From Onchocerca volvulus (lineage: Eukaryota > Nematoda > Chromadorea > Rhabditida > Onchocercidae): DNA of 64,000 nt. The stretch is from positions 23,048,546 to 23,112,545 of the forward strand of contig HG738137.1 of the NCBI GenBank assembly GCA_000499405.2, written 5' to 3'. The stretch's first letter is position 1. Every line of letters begins with the position of its first letter. The notes below the pieces were generated by a model. It was not told where the DNA came from. It ran no database searches and was given only the letters and a program-made list of their open reading frames with translations. The translations under genes were made by a program, and so were the position numbers. Below, one piece after another: positions 1 to 11,800 of the stretch.

Positions 1-190
1 TCTTTTTTTATTTTTATTTATTTGCTTATTTATTAACTTTTGTACTGAGTTTTTCAATCTGTATAATGAATCATCGGATGACATATAGAAAGTATTACTG
101 GATTTATGCCAATCCAGTGATCTTCTACTTCAAATGCTACATTGCGGACGATGACTGAACAGTGGGATACTAGTCAAATTATAAATCAAG

Positions 191-394
191 ATGTTCCAAA
201 CTATTTATCCATATATTCCAGAACAACAAACTATTCATTACCTAGATATTAATCTTTTGTGCGATTTTATGAATAAAAATGATAAATATGCTGGAACACA
301 TAGCTAAGGAATAAAGAAAGATTCGGATATTTCTCATTTCCTCTACGTCAAATCGGAAGACATTTCTGCAATTCTCAGAAAATTCCCGCAGTAA
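191..394 (+). pseudogene. Coding-like frame broken by one stop codon
   Basis: From the ATG at 191 one frame reads 38 codons to TAA at 305-307, then continues in the same frame for 28 more sense codons to TAA at 392-394. Both halves have a balanced amino-acid mix (for example IPEQQTIHYLDINLLCDFM, then SEDISAILRKF) rather than the Asn/Ile/Lys/Phe bias of random AT-rich DNA. No clean splice pair removes the internal stop. I do not recognise a family. It may be a decayed exon related to the open frame at 762-1109, or chance. Confidence 0.2.
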
Positions 395-761
395 ATGCAC
401 TTTATATTAGCCATTTCTTCTTCAAGAACAATTTTAAACATATGTAAGCTAATTCGATTCATCATACTTTTGGCGTCATTCATATATTTAGTAAATCTCC
501 AAATTTTGGCTGCGAATAAGACTTATTTCTTGTTTTTCTGATGGGAAAATAGCAGGTGAAGATCTCCAATTCCTTCATTTCCATTTCTAAATCGAATTGT
601 AGCAATGAACATGTTTTGCAGAAGACTTTGAACAAAAAAAAAGAAAAAAAAGAAAAAAAAATATTTAAGGGAATGTGAAAGACAGAGTGAGCGATTAAGC
701 GAAAGGAAGGCGAAGAAAAACTCTCACATTTTATAAGGATACCAAAAGTGTCTTATAAAAT

Positions 762-1109
762 ATGAGGGCTCCCATATTGTATCAAATTGAACGTAGAGAT
801 GATCACTACTGTACTCGTTTCGGACACCAAAAAAAAAAAAAAAAAGTCGTGAAAGTAATTTGTGAAAGGTTGATTGTTTGTTTTGTTACACAACACCAAC
901 AATCCACCTTTCACAAATTCCTTGATATAATGGATTTTATTTGCCACAACTACAATGAATTGATGAATATTGATAACATAGCCGATAATTTGAACTTCCT
1001 TTTGAAAGTAGGGAAGTTATCTGCGGATTATTGGGACTGCGAATTGAAAGAGTTTGATGAAGTTTTGGGAAGCTGCATTCGTCGAATACTGACCAGAGCA
1101 AAGAACTGA
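762..1109 (+). CDS. Hypothetical protein or last exon, unknown family
   Basis: A 115-codon open frame starts at ATG 762 and ends in TGA. The first half is unconvincing: it contains a poly-Lys run from a 16-base A tract. From the internal ATG at 930 the composition becomes protein-like, with charged and hydrophobic residues alternating as in helices (LNFLLKVGKLSADYWDCEL, then EFDEVLGSCIRRILTRAKN). An AATAAA lies about 40 bp after the stop, as expected for a 3' end. No family is recognised, and no strong upstream exon was found. It could be the terminal exon of a gene starting before the window, a decayed copy, or noise. Confidence 0.28.
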   Translation: MRAPILYQIERRDDHYCTRFGHQKKKKKVVKVICERLIVCFVTQHQQSTFHKFLDIMDFICHNYNELMNIDNIADNLNFLLKVGKLSADYWDCELKEFDEVLGSCIRRILTRAKN

Positions 1110-3496
1110 ATGAATGAATCCTTTCAGATGAGAACCTTCTTTGTAATAAAGTTGTTTACCATATGTAAATGTAAATCCTAGTACAATTTACAACATATTA
1201 TTTTATGGCGCAAAGAGAAATAACTTACAACATGTTAACTTTAATACAAAGAGATTCAGTTTTCTATTTCTCAATTATAACATAATTTAACAACATGTCA
1301 GCGCAGAGGGAGTTGCTTACTCCATGTCATTATAGCACAATACAATTTGTCGTGAAACTTGTTTGTTGAATAAGGATGCTTCACGATAATAAAATTTTTA
1401 AATACTTTATTGGATAAAATACCTTTGAATATAATGCGTGAGGTGCCGTGCAGTATTCGCAATACGCAACAGATAACGGAAATATAAAAAAAGCGAAGAA
1501 TGAAAAAAGGGGGAGTTCGTCGATGAGGAGAGGTTCGATAGCTTCGTTGCGTTGAGTTGATCATCTTGAGGTTAACTGCTACAGTGATAATCTTGAATCG
1601 TCGGCTACCATTTATATTCCGTTTTAGTCCACGCCCTGGCGCTGTCTGGGTGTCATTAATCCAGGAGGAACTCTCATCAACCAAAGCTACCGTTGATGTG
1701 GTTTGATCTTTAGATTGGGTAGTCAAACTCCGCACTGGAGATCATTATTACAATTACAAAAAAAAAAAAAAAAAGAAAAAAATTACGAAATTATCGACCA
1801 AAATCAAATAATATTAGAAATTCAGTGTCAAAATTACGTTTGGACTTTAGTCCTTTACAATTTGACAACTTTTACTGACATTTATTACATTTAACTTCTT
1901 ACGAAATAAAATGAGAAAGGAAAAGCTATTCTAATTACATTAATCTGAATCATTTTTTATTCGGTTATTCCGACGCTCCCGACTGAAGGAAATTAACCCT
2001 TTCAGAGTGCAGTAAGCATGGGACGTATACCATCGAATCGGACACTTCAGATCGTTCAGATAACTTTGGCTTCCCTTTGCATGATGGTCGTATTTATATC
2101 ATTTCCATGGGTGTAGATGTGACATCCTTTTGGCTTGAAGACTTGCAGCATGATGAACAACAAACAGATTGAATTAGTCCGATTTTCATTTTGATAGGAA
2201 CAAGTATAATCGATAATAGTACTTACGCAAATGATGATCAGTTTCTAGTGTGCTGCGAGATTTGCTAACTCTTTTTGGAATAGTTTTGCCGACCTGTCGA
2301 TCTCATCTTTCAATTGTTCAGCTAATTCTTCATCTTTTTTGAGTTATTTGTTTCCGGAATTTTGTCGTGGAACAGAAAATTTTTGTGATGTGACCAAACC
2401 ATATTTGTGTGAAGCTTAGGGACGTAGAAGCCTTTTCGTGGAAATTGTCTTCTATTGTGCGGAAAAGGTTTCGTATAACGTAATTTTTTGTCACAACTAC
2501 GTTATACTTTACCGACACGACATTTGAAATTAATAAATTCGAGAATGAATAGAATAACGGGGGGGAGGGGAGAGGGAGAGTGTGCGTGATTGAAATTAAA
2601 AGCAGTTCTGGAAGATCCTCGGACTGCTGCACGAACAATATATCGTTAGATTAAATCGCTGAGTATATATAGAATTAGGATGCAAGGCGGCATCAAAGCT
2701 ATTTCAGAACTGTCTCCATGTGTCGAAAATTTTAAAAGAAAGTTAAGTTTTTAAACTTGAATTGACAGCTAATGACTTACTTAGCGGTCTTGAGTAATTG
2801 TGCTGCGTGACCAGTAGAATTTATTTGAACTTTTATTCTTGGCCAATGAAGATCGATACAGAAGTGGAAACCGAATTGAAATACGTTTAAATCCTATTGG
2901 CGGATTGTGAATTACTCGGCCTTTTTGAGTATCGAGGAAATGAGTTGAAAACTTCGGGAACGTTCCATTAAATCAAACGAAACTTTCTTCTTGAATTTAT
3001 CGCCTTTCTTTGGGATAAGTCGAAGGTAACAATCTGACACAGTGCCAAAAACATGAAAAAACAATAATACACTATAACGAAATGCAACCGTCTCATTCCA
3101 TTTGAAATAAAGGGTTGCTTATAAAATTACATTAAGTAAATTATGAATTAAAGATCATAACGATTCAAAGTTGCAAAAATTATTGAATTTTATAATTGAT
3201 ATCATGAAGTTTCTTGGAATTTCTGACACCATGAACTGTCTCCATGTCTCCACTAAATATAAGTAATTGGAACTGTGGTAAGTTTACAGTTACCTGTAAG
3301 CTGGATGTTTCCTTTGATTGGTGTTTCCTTCGGTTCACGGATCTGTTGAACGTCTTCCATGTGGCACTTCTATTAAGGCATTTCTTTCTTATTGCTCTAT
3401 TTCTGCTCACTTGATTTCTTTTATCATCTCTAGATTTTCCACACACCACGAGGAACTTCTGGTTCATTAACTAATATTATTTCTCCTTTTTTTCTT

Positions 3497-3640
3497 CGTT
3501 TATGTTAAAAGCAATTATTAGAGAATATCCAAGTGAATATTCAAGTAAATTGGTCACTAGGTTATTCTTTCCTTTATCGCTCGTAGAAAGGAATACTGCT
3601 CAACTGATTTGACAAACTGTCTCTTCTGCTATGTCGCTTT
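3497..3640 (+). repeat. Dispersed repeat, copy 1
   Basis: This stretch aligns with 40965-41091. Both begin with CGTTTATGT, then share AGCARTTATTAGAGAATATCC and TTTCCTTTRTC, and both continue through a CGTAGA box into a CTG/TTGCT-rich tail. Copy 1 carries a small insertion after the shared ATATCC. Divergence suggests an old interspersed element. No terminal repeats or coding capacity are visible. Confidence 0.6.
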
Positions 3641-3775
3641 GAACTCCAAAAAGTTGCTGTTGTTGCGTCGGTGTAGAAACTCCGAATTTGAACTGTTGCT
3701 ATGTCGCGTCAATGTAAAAACTCAGAATTTGAATTGTTCTTACTGCTATATCGGCGTAAGAATTGTCTTGAATTC
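3615..3775 (+). repeat. Degenerate ~41-bp tandem repeat
   Basis: About four diverged units share the pattern 'tgctatgtcgcgt ... gaatttgaactgtt'. The boxes GAATTTGAACTGTTGC and GAATTTGAATTGTT are about 41 bp apart. The array overlaps the end of dispersed-repeat copy 1, and a related box occurs again near 5967. Confidence 0.5.
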
Positions 3776-5584
3776 CGAACTGAACCGAATAGCCAACAAT
3801 GTTAACATCATGCTACTAGAAGACCGATTAACCCAAAACGAGACACACATTCACAAACCGATCCCTTATGGCAATCAATATATCCAAATGGTAGCATGTT
3901 TCACCCATTTCAGAAAAAGTGACATTCGCCGCTTAACAATTCAATCGGAAGCGAAAGAAAGACAGAAATCAAATTTTTTGATTATTGAAATGTTTTTTTC
4001 CCGATCAACAAATGATGATAAGATAGCCAAGAAGATTTCTGGCAAATGCAAAATCCTGATTATAAAATGGATCTAATTCGATTTATCAACAGATAGTTCT
4101 TTTTATCAACAGTTAGCTTTTCATTTTCTTTATGGGAACATTAATTTGAATCAGTTATTAATTTCTGATTTTTATTTAAAGCAATTCGTGGAGCAACAAG
4201 CACAATTTGTTGGTTATTTTATATTTCATTCACCAGTTGACCTTTCACCCTCCTCAATTTCTGATTCAATCAGACACCTAACTAAAATCGATTTCAATTC
4301 CACTCACAATACAATAATTTTGCATATCGGAGCTCATTCATCAGACACAATTCCTCCAACGCGCACAATTTAAATCTCGGTTATTTAGTGCAGTACAAAG
4401 TTGAGTACTTCTGAACGCAATAGTGATCAAATCGAAAACTGAATTACTAGATTGTGCTAATTATAAAATATGATGTTGTAAGATTAAATTATTTTTACGT
4501 GATCGTAAATCATAACTCACGTGGAATACGTATGAGAAAAAAAAACGTTTATCTTCACCATTCATTCTTTTGGTTATACCCGTTAATAGTATGCGTTGAC
4601 TACAAGCAAAATCAATTTTATTACTTCTATAACACTGTCAACATACTAATATTTGGCATATTATGTCGATTAAAATAGAAAAAATCGATTAAAATTATGG
4701 AAATTAATTTGCAAAATGTACGATGTAAACGGTCAAGTTTTTATGATGTTGAATTTGGTGTTACTTTACTAATATTTCGTAAATTCCTACTAAAATAGAT
4801 GTTGCATAAGCATGAAATATTTGAGAATATTGATATTATGGCAAATATCGATCGATTCTAATCAATAATAATTCATCTTTGTGACATAACGATCATTTTA
4901 AAACAATAATTACTCTACAGGGAAATTTTCCTCATTTCAGAGCTATTCTCCATTTGCATTTGCTCGAGATTTCCGAATAAACTCCCAGTTGTCCAGAACT
5001 TTACTTTTTTCCTTTTTTCTGGTCATTGCCTTGGATGATTTATATCATGAAACAATTCCATTAACAGTACCTTCCATTTCGATAATGTCATCATCAATGC
5101 AGGTGTTAGCATTCCGTTATGAATGGAATCGATTTAATTTGCCGAATTTTTATTTAATTAAATTTTTTAAATTCTCCTTTTCAGTTATTGTTAAATATTC
5201 CATATACAGTCTGTAACTTCTAAATCACAAAGAATGGTGGAACTTTGAGTTGAAGAAAGATGAAGAGAAGGGTCACAAACAGGTGACCTGAGACTTTCTT
5301 TCATTTGTGGCTTTTTTCTCAAATTTTTGATTACATCGTCTAAAAAGCCTTAATTTCGGAAAATATCATCGTAATCCATGCTTCTCCACTATCTACCAAG
5401 TACTGCCATCGAAGTTTGTGATAGAAGATGGAGTGCGGGGAAGAATGGAGAAGAACAAGAGGTCAGCTCATGTCTAACTATATTTCTGTTGACAGTGTCA
5501 CGCAGCTATCGAAGTGTTTATCTCTCAACCTCCTGTCCCTATCATTCCAGTGATAGATTCTTTACTTTTTATCATCTTTTTGAT

Positions 5585-5876
5585 CGGTAACCATACGTCG
5601 TCGTATTCGGCGTATCATAATTCGTAACTATACGTCGTCATAACCGGCGTACCATAATCGGTAATTGTACGTCGTCATATTTGGCGTATCCAATCGGTAA
5701 CTATACGTCGTCGTAGTCCGTTGTACCGTGATTGGTAACTATACGCCGTCGTATTCGGCATACCATGATTCGTAACTATACGTCGTCGTATCCGGCATAC
5801 CACGATCGGTAACTTACGTCGTCGTGTTTGACGTATCTAATCGGCAACTATACGTCGTTGTAGTCGGCGTACCATG
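5585..5876 (+). repeat. 37-bp minisatellite, 8 units, 4-unit higher-order repeat
   Basis: Eight units each contain TACGYCGTYGTA-like cores starting near 5594, 5631, 5668, 5704, 5742, 5779, 5815 and 5851, so the period is 36-38 bp. Unit 1 resembles 5, 2 resembles 6, 3 resembles 7 and 4 resembles 8 more than neighbours resemble each other, giving a 147-148 bp higher-order period present twice. The array is rich in CpG, unlike the surroundings. No function is evident. Confidence 0.85.
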
Positions 5877-6240
5877 GCGTTAAATATCGATAATTTATTC
5901 ATGTCGATTTCATATTGCTTATTTAATTTGTCCACATTGTCAAGCTTCATCTACTTAAAGACGGTGAATTTGAACTGTTGCGACTACGATCCAGCGGTCG
6001 CAATATAATAGTTGCACTGTCAATACTAAAACTTTTATTTAAATCTCTTCGAAATCTTCTATTTGCATTTTTTTAAGCTCATATTCGAATTATTGATTAC
6101 TTCAGAACTTCTACAACAAAATTCTCATTATTTTTCCATTCCCGACCACAATTTATCCCAATATCCAATTTAACTTCTATAATTGTCAGGAAGACATCCA
6201 TCTTGGTGACATACATTACTGTCAAGTGGCTTACAAGTAA

Positions 6241-6310
6241 TTATCACTAGCAGTACGGTGGCTTATTATCAAGTGTTCCAAGTGTTATCACTAGCAATAC
6301 GGTAGCTTTT
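6241..6310 (+). repeat. Short direct repeat, 26 bp x2
   Basis: TTATCACTAGCAGTACGGTG at 6241 recurs, slightly changed, at 6285 (TTATCACTAGCAATACGGTA), each followed by GCTTWTT. The spacing is 44 bp. It looks like a small tandem duplication. Confidence 0.6.
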
Positions 6311-6622
6311 TAGCGACATTTCAACCAATCCTTTCCGTGCAATCGATCTTTTCAGTACTTTAATTATCGATATATCAATTAAATACTGGCAGAATTACTG
6401 CTATCTTCATCACTGCGAATTGGATGATATAATGAAGAGAAGACAATGGATACTTATAAAATTACGTGTTTTTTGTCATAATACTGGAACAAATTGTGAT
6501 CGGGAATGAAAAATAGTGAGAATATTGAATAATAAATATACATTATTTCAATTTAATTATTTTTCAATGATTCTTTGAATGCTTTGCTTTATCGTATCTC
6601 TTCATATCTTGAATATTAACAT

Positions 6623-6856
6623 ATGCTTAGATCGATGTTCAATGCAGTTATTGTTTTAACTCGACTTTTCTCGAAATACTTCAGATTCCAACCAATCCAA
6701 TCCACATCCAAAGCCTTCAATCGAAGGAATCATGCATTGGATACCGTAATTAAGGGGGATTTACCGAAGTATCGACTTCTGAAACATTTCAAGAATCGTA
6801 ATAGTTGCGCTAATTTGAATTTTCTTGACCTACTGCAGCTTCATTGCAGTTACTGA
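6623..6856 (+). CDS. Hypothetical 77-codon ORF
   Basis: The open frame runs from ATG 6623 to TGA. The product would be basic, with an Arg/Phe-rich N-terminus (LTRLFSKYFRFQPIQSTSK) that superficially resembles a mitochondrial presequence, and no recognisable domain. GC content is a little above the flanks. No splice context or poly(A) signal is close by. It could be a decayed gene fragment or a chance frame. Confidence 0.15.
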   Translation: MLRSMFNAVIVLTRLFSKYFRFQPIQSTSKAFNRRNHALDTVIKGDLPKYRLLKHFKNRNSCANLNFLDLLQLHCSY

Positions 6857-8141
6857 TCTTTTTCCTACATAGGTTTGCCTTTTTATTCCAAGAGAGTTAA
6901 GAGGAAAGACTTAGGTTTAATGTTAAGTAAGATAAATTAAGTAAGATAAATTTTAAAGGATAGATTAACTTCATCTACAAAGTCATAAAAACTAAGAATA
7001 ATTGGATTATTAGCACTTACTATATGAGTGATTGATTCTTTTAATTTTTAAAATTTAATTGATGTTTAATTTCTATGATTAAATTATAATTCTACAAGTA
7101 AACGACTGGTTTTTAGTATTAAGTCATTAAATTCCGAATTTCAAATATTTCTACCTGAAAATGAAAGCGAGAAATATGGAAAGGAATGAAATAAGTCGTT
7201 CATTTTCAACGTTAGACAAGTTCGGATTTCTCACAAGAAAATTCTTAATCATTTTTATATTTTCCTGTATTCTTTTCTGTTGATGTTTACTTGTGGCCAA
7301 GAGAAATATTTTGTCAGTTGGCATTCCGAAAACATTTTCATTTGTTTATTTTTTCCTCACATTTTAACATCGAATTGTTAAGAATGTTTAGCTAAATTTT
7401 TGACTAGCAAGTAGTTATTAATCACCTTTAATTTCTAATTTAATTCACTTAAAAAATCAAAATAAATCTTTGCTTTCCTCCCTTTATTACAAGAAATAGA
7501 TGACACGAGGAACTCTTGGGAGAATTTTCAACTAGAAGTTACATATTGATGAAACAAAAAAAAATCTCGAATACTTCTCTTTGTGTTCAGTGTGATGATG
7601 ATGCTAAGTGAGTATTCCATTCAAGAATCTGTTAATTCTCGAATCAGGACCATATGGATCATGTTAAATGAGTTTATAGAAGGAAGGATTACCATTGTTT
7701 CCATTTATCACCATATCATCATATCCAACGAATCGATTCCTTGTAGTTGATTATCAAATAATTCCTGTTGTATATTTTTTTGCTTCATTTGTCCTGTATT
7801 TCGAATCCATCATTCAAGCGACATCAGAATCCACTTCAGACATGATCACATGAATTTCAAGCCCGAAGTTTTTCATAACTCTTCGTCAGCGATGCTATCA
7901 GTATCTATTCATGTCATTTCATTCATAATTCTGTTTTATTCTATTCAATTTTGCTCTATTCTTACGTTTAAGTGTTACTTTTCTTCAATCGAAACAATCT
8001 AAATGATTTTTAAATTCTTTAAAAGCGTAATATTATTCTAATTCGCATGTTAACGTTTTTTCTTTCCCTTTTTTTCGGATTGTTACCAAAAAAAAGAAAG
8101 GTCAATTGGCCTAAGACTCTTAACCTTATGCAGTCTTATTG

Positions 8142-8607
8142 ATGGCCATTACCATTCAGCCATTTACCTGTCTATTGCAAGTGCATTTTTTTGGATATTT
8201 TGACGATTTTTTCAGGATCCCGAACCGCTTTTTGTACTAAAATCACCGAAATTTATTTTGATCGCATTTTTGTAAGTCCCGTCTTGTTTTTGTCCATTAG
8301 ATTTTTCAATACTTTCCTCTTTTCAGTGCGTTATTTACTTTGCTTTCGTTGGCGAATAATACAATATTCTCAGCATTTTCTGAAATCGAATTCCTCCTTA
8401 TCTTCGCATCAGTGCACAGTACAAATTCTGATATACCGGAACTGGTATACGGTAAGTTGATTGTATGTCCCTATATGAAACTAAGATATCCCGAGTGCAC
8501 ATCTTTGACAAAGCTTAGAATTTTAATTTGTTTTGGTGATTTTTGCAGCGTATCTTGCAAAAAAAAAAAAAAAAGAAAGAGAAAAAGTTATGAAGGTTAA
8601 GGAATAG
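8142..8607 (+). CDS. Small hydrophobic protein, unknown family (cryptic 4-exon gene)
   Basis: Four short exons join in one frame: 8142-8180, 8216-8271, 8327-8451 and 8549-8607 (92 aa). The three downstream exons are well supported: each is open throughout, the phases match, the donors are GTAAGT and GTAAGT, and the acceptors are TTTTCAG and TTTGCAG. The first exon (start MAITIQPFTC) is less certain, because its intron would be only 35 bp with a GTGCAT donor. The product has two hydrophobic stretches, about residues 25-40 (FILIAFFALFTLLSLA) and 48-60, then a lysine-rich cytosolic-type tail of five Lys encoded by A15 and ending KVMKVKE. I do not recognise it. AATAAA follows at 8689, and the next gene's trans-splice-like acceptor is only 107 bp further on, suggesting an operon with the ZNF800-like gene. 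Confidence 0.5.
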
Positions 8608-8688
8608 TAAGAAAAGAAAAGAAGTTTATCAATTCAGAAGGTATACCAAAATTTTAATATATAAAATGGGAAAATTGGATTAAAATGC

Positions 8689-8694
8689 AATAAA
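8689..8694 (+). terminator. Poly(A) signal of the small membrane-protein gene
   Basis: A perfect AATAAA lies 82 bp after the stop at 8607 and 107 bp before the acceptor at 8801. This is the arrangement expected between two genes of a nematode operon. Confidence 0.5.
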
Positions 8695-8798
8695 TGTTTT
8701 GAGTTAGTGATGAAATTTATAAAGTTTTTTGGGTTTTTTTTTTTCAACTAAGAGATTTTCGAAAATCAAGTCAAGCGTAAATTTTTTTCTTGTTTTTG

Positions 8799-8801
8799 TA
8801 G
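8799..8801 (+). promoter_or_regulatory. Probable trans-splice acceptor for the ZNF800-like gene
   Basis: A pyrimidine run ending TGTTTTTGTAG is followed by a 40-base leader and the ATG at 8842. No donor for a cis intron is needed. This fits spliced-leader addition, which is common in nematodes; the use of this site is inferred. Confidence 0.5.
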
Positions 8802-8841
8802 TCTTTCGTGATATTGATAATATTACCGGATACAAAGAGAA

Positions 8842-11800
8842 ATGTCTCGGAGTACTGATGATTTGGGTCTTCAACAGCCCTCCATACCAGCTGGAGGATC
8901 GGATGGTGTTGATGGTCTGATAGAGATATACAATAATTCTACCCTTGAAGTGAAAAATTTATTGACAAACGAATGTAATATTCTTCTCGAATGTCGGTGA
9001 GTAAATATAACTGTGTTGTATAAACTTTTATTAACAGTATTGTATGAACTTCTCATCCTTTTTTTTGATTTCCTATTTTTCTAAAACAATCATAAAATGA
9101 AACACTGATTCTTGAGATAAGATTACAGTTGCTGCGGCAATATCTTCCGGAGTCCTTTGAACTATTTGACGCACAAACGTGTCTATTGCCGTACATTACG
9201 GTCAACTATTGCATCAGCATTCAGTGCTATGGCTCTAGACTTTGCCGAAAAAGCACTTTCAGGTAAAAAATTTCTCACAATTTTTTGAGTTATCAATCAA
9301 TTAAAAAAAATCATGGAAAAGAATTATTTCAACTTGAAGAAGTAAAGAAGTATTTATCGCGGCATTGCAGTCACTAGCAATTGTGTCTCATAGTAGATTT
9401 TAATCGATGTTATCTCTCTACGCCGTATTTTTATCAAATAAGAGTACTTTGGTATTGTTTGAATGATAAATACTAATAAACAGAATAATAATAAAGTATT
9501 TCAGAACTTCGGAATGACGACCAAGGTAAAAAGGAAGGAGCATCATCACAGCAACAAAACAGAGGAGAAGCAGGGGCATCATCCGGCACGAAAACTGATT
9601 CACAGCCACCGAAACGTGCCAAAGGCATTCTGAAGCGAACGAATCTTATCAATGTTGTCAACAAACGCATGAAACATTATGCATTATCATTACCGAATTC
9701 GGAAGTTAGTCGACCTATCATAATTACTTAAGTTGACAAATAAGATAAAATATTACATATTAACTATTTATTATTATGTTACAATATGATATATATATAT
9801 ATATAGAAAAAAGTCGAAAAGGTAAAAAAAATAGAAGTCGTTGCCAGTCTTTAAATTGAATTTCAGATTCCCAGATTTGTAAATGCTCTCTTTTATCTTA
9901 TTATATCAATTGCTGTAGCCTCTAACAATAAGCTCTCTTCTCTTTTGCAGAGATTTCATTGTTACACGAAACTCCTGTAGTATGTTGAGGAATCTTTGAT
10001 TTTTCTTATCAATCCTAAAGAGTTAAACACTTTTTTAAAATTTTGATTACTCCTATATTCGTTCAGCAATTCTTTTATTCTCTTGTGATTCGTTTATAGC
10101 ACAAATTGGAACTACATACACTGCCACGTATCTCACGTGATGTAGCAACTACAACATTCATAGAAGGGCAACAGGTAGCACTTTGCAGTTATCCGTATTT
10201 TTTATGACAAATCTTCAATAAAAGTAATAGAATAAAATTGGAAAAAATTGAACTGAAGAAAATTTAAACCGAGAAATAAGTCACTTTTCTAGGTCATGGA
10301 GTCAATCCCACATGCATTGATAACAACAGATACAATACCACTGGATCGTGTTCCAGTTCTTATTCCACAGGACAATTCAAGCCGTTATCGAGAGATGAAT
10401 CTGCGTAATCGTAAAGGCGATAGCTCAAAAAATGGTGTAGCTCGAAAAGTTGGATCCGAAGAAGTATATTTGTTTTATTTTATTCTTTATATTCTTGGAA
10501 ATGGAAGTTAAAAGAAAAGAAATCGAATTATGAGTATATAACAAACGAAAGCTTAATTTAAAACTTGGTAAATTTTGCAATTCCAGCTTAAAATTTTGGA
10601 ACGCATGGGCAAATACCAAACAATGATGGTTGATCTAAGCTTACTTACTTGTTCACATAGTGATTGCAAAGAAAAGCAACCGTTTTCATCGCTTTTCACG
10701 TTTGCATATCATCTTACTGTGAAACACAATCGTCGTGCTATATCGAATAAACGAATTCCATGTTATTTGTGTGATTTTGAATCGCAGACGTACGTCTTAT
10801 TTCTGTTCATAAGCATACATCTAATGCTTTAGATTTCTAATGCTTTATATGTTATGTATATATGATGAAATATATATCTGTGCATTAGTAATGTCGATTA
10901 GCAATTTCGACAATTGGTAATGATCAATTAATTCATGTTTATTGATATTTCAGTTACACTGCATTGATTGAACATTTGAAAAGTGTACACGAACAGTATT
11001 ATCAGGAACATGTTGCAGCACGTTCAACATCCGAAGAACTTAAACGAGGCCGAAAAGGAAAACAGGCAAAAGTAGATTTTTTTTTTTGAATTATGGATTG
11101 ATTTGCAATTATGGCAAAGTCTTTTAGGGTTTTCATTGATTTCATTTCCAAAAATTTTTTATTCAAGATTATATTAATGCGAGGACGAAGTTTGAGTCCA
11201 TTATCCGATGATTTTCTTGAAACGGAGGAATCGTCTGATGGATCAGAAGAGATTGGATATGATTCGGCTCCTGTGTTAGAATCGATGGCAAATATGGAAG
11301 CTGAAAATATTGATTTGGTATATTTTGCTATAATCATTTTTGTTAAAATCACCATACTATGTTCCATAATATACACTTAAAACTTTCAGGCAGTAAAAGA
11401 TCGTATGGATTACATCATTGCACTTGTATGTGGTGACGTCGAAAAAGCTCCGATATTGGAGGACAGCAAATATGAATTAAACACACAAGTTTTACTTGTA
11501 AATTTTAAGATATCTTCATTTTAAGAATATCTTAATCATATGAATGGAAAAAAAATCTGGAAATTATTACGAAAAAAATGAATTAAACAAAATATGACAG
11601 ATGAAAATAATTTCAAATTTAGAATGAAATTTCTTCGAGGCCACAGGTACGACCGAAAGGACGTCCACGTCTCATTCAGGGAAAGACAGGACAGGTTTGT
11701 TTTAACGGGTTGCAGAGCAGTTCATAATCTTGCTATCAGAAAGTTGTATTTCAAGGATATTGTTATGTTCTGAAGAATTCGTTTTTCAGCTCGGAAAGGA

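Larger units (their letters stand above)
1110..8141. other. 7-kb region without a confident gene
   Basis: AT-rich sequence with patches of higher GC (about 1.5-1.75 kb, 3.2-3.5 kb, 5.4-5.9 kb). It contains two minisatellites, one copy of a dispersed repeat and several medium-length open frames on both strands that I could not connect into a gene. Two coding-like scraps are noted under findings (2018-2116 on + and 2245-2343 on -). From about 6.9 to 8.1 kb I see only AT-rich sequence and homopolymer runs. Confidence 0.5.

Noticed and set aside
1298..1735. 145-codon minus-strand open frame in a higher-GC patch
   Set aside because: No recognisable domain, a Phe/Ile-rich second half, and no supporting splice sites or poly(A) signal. 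It could still be a fragment, but I cannot support it as a gene.
3180..3467. 95-codon minus-strand frame
   Set aside because: Arg/Asn/Lys-rich with no motif. It abuts the dispersed repeat and has no splice partner.
3609..4076. 155-codon plus-strand frame
   Set aside because: It begins with TTG, and its first third is translated from the 41-bp tandem repeat. It is a by-product of stop-free repeat sequence.
8191..8460. Long plus-strand frame overlapping the small membrane-protein gene
   Set aside because: It is in a different frame, starts with TTG and reads through the intron 8272-8326. The spliced frame is better supported.
11002..11376. 124-codon minus-strand frame
   Set aside because: It is the antisense shadow of ZNF800-like exons 7 and 8.
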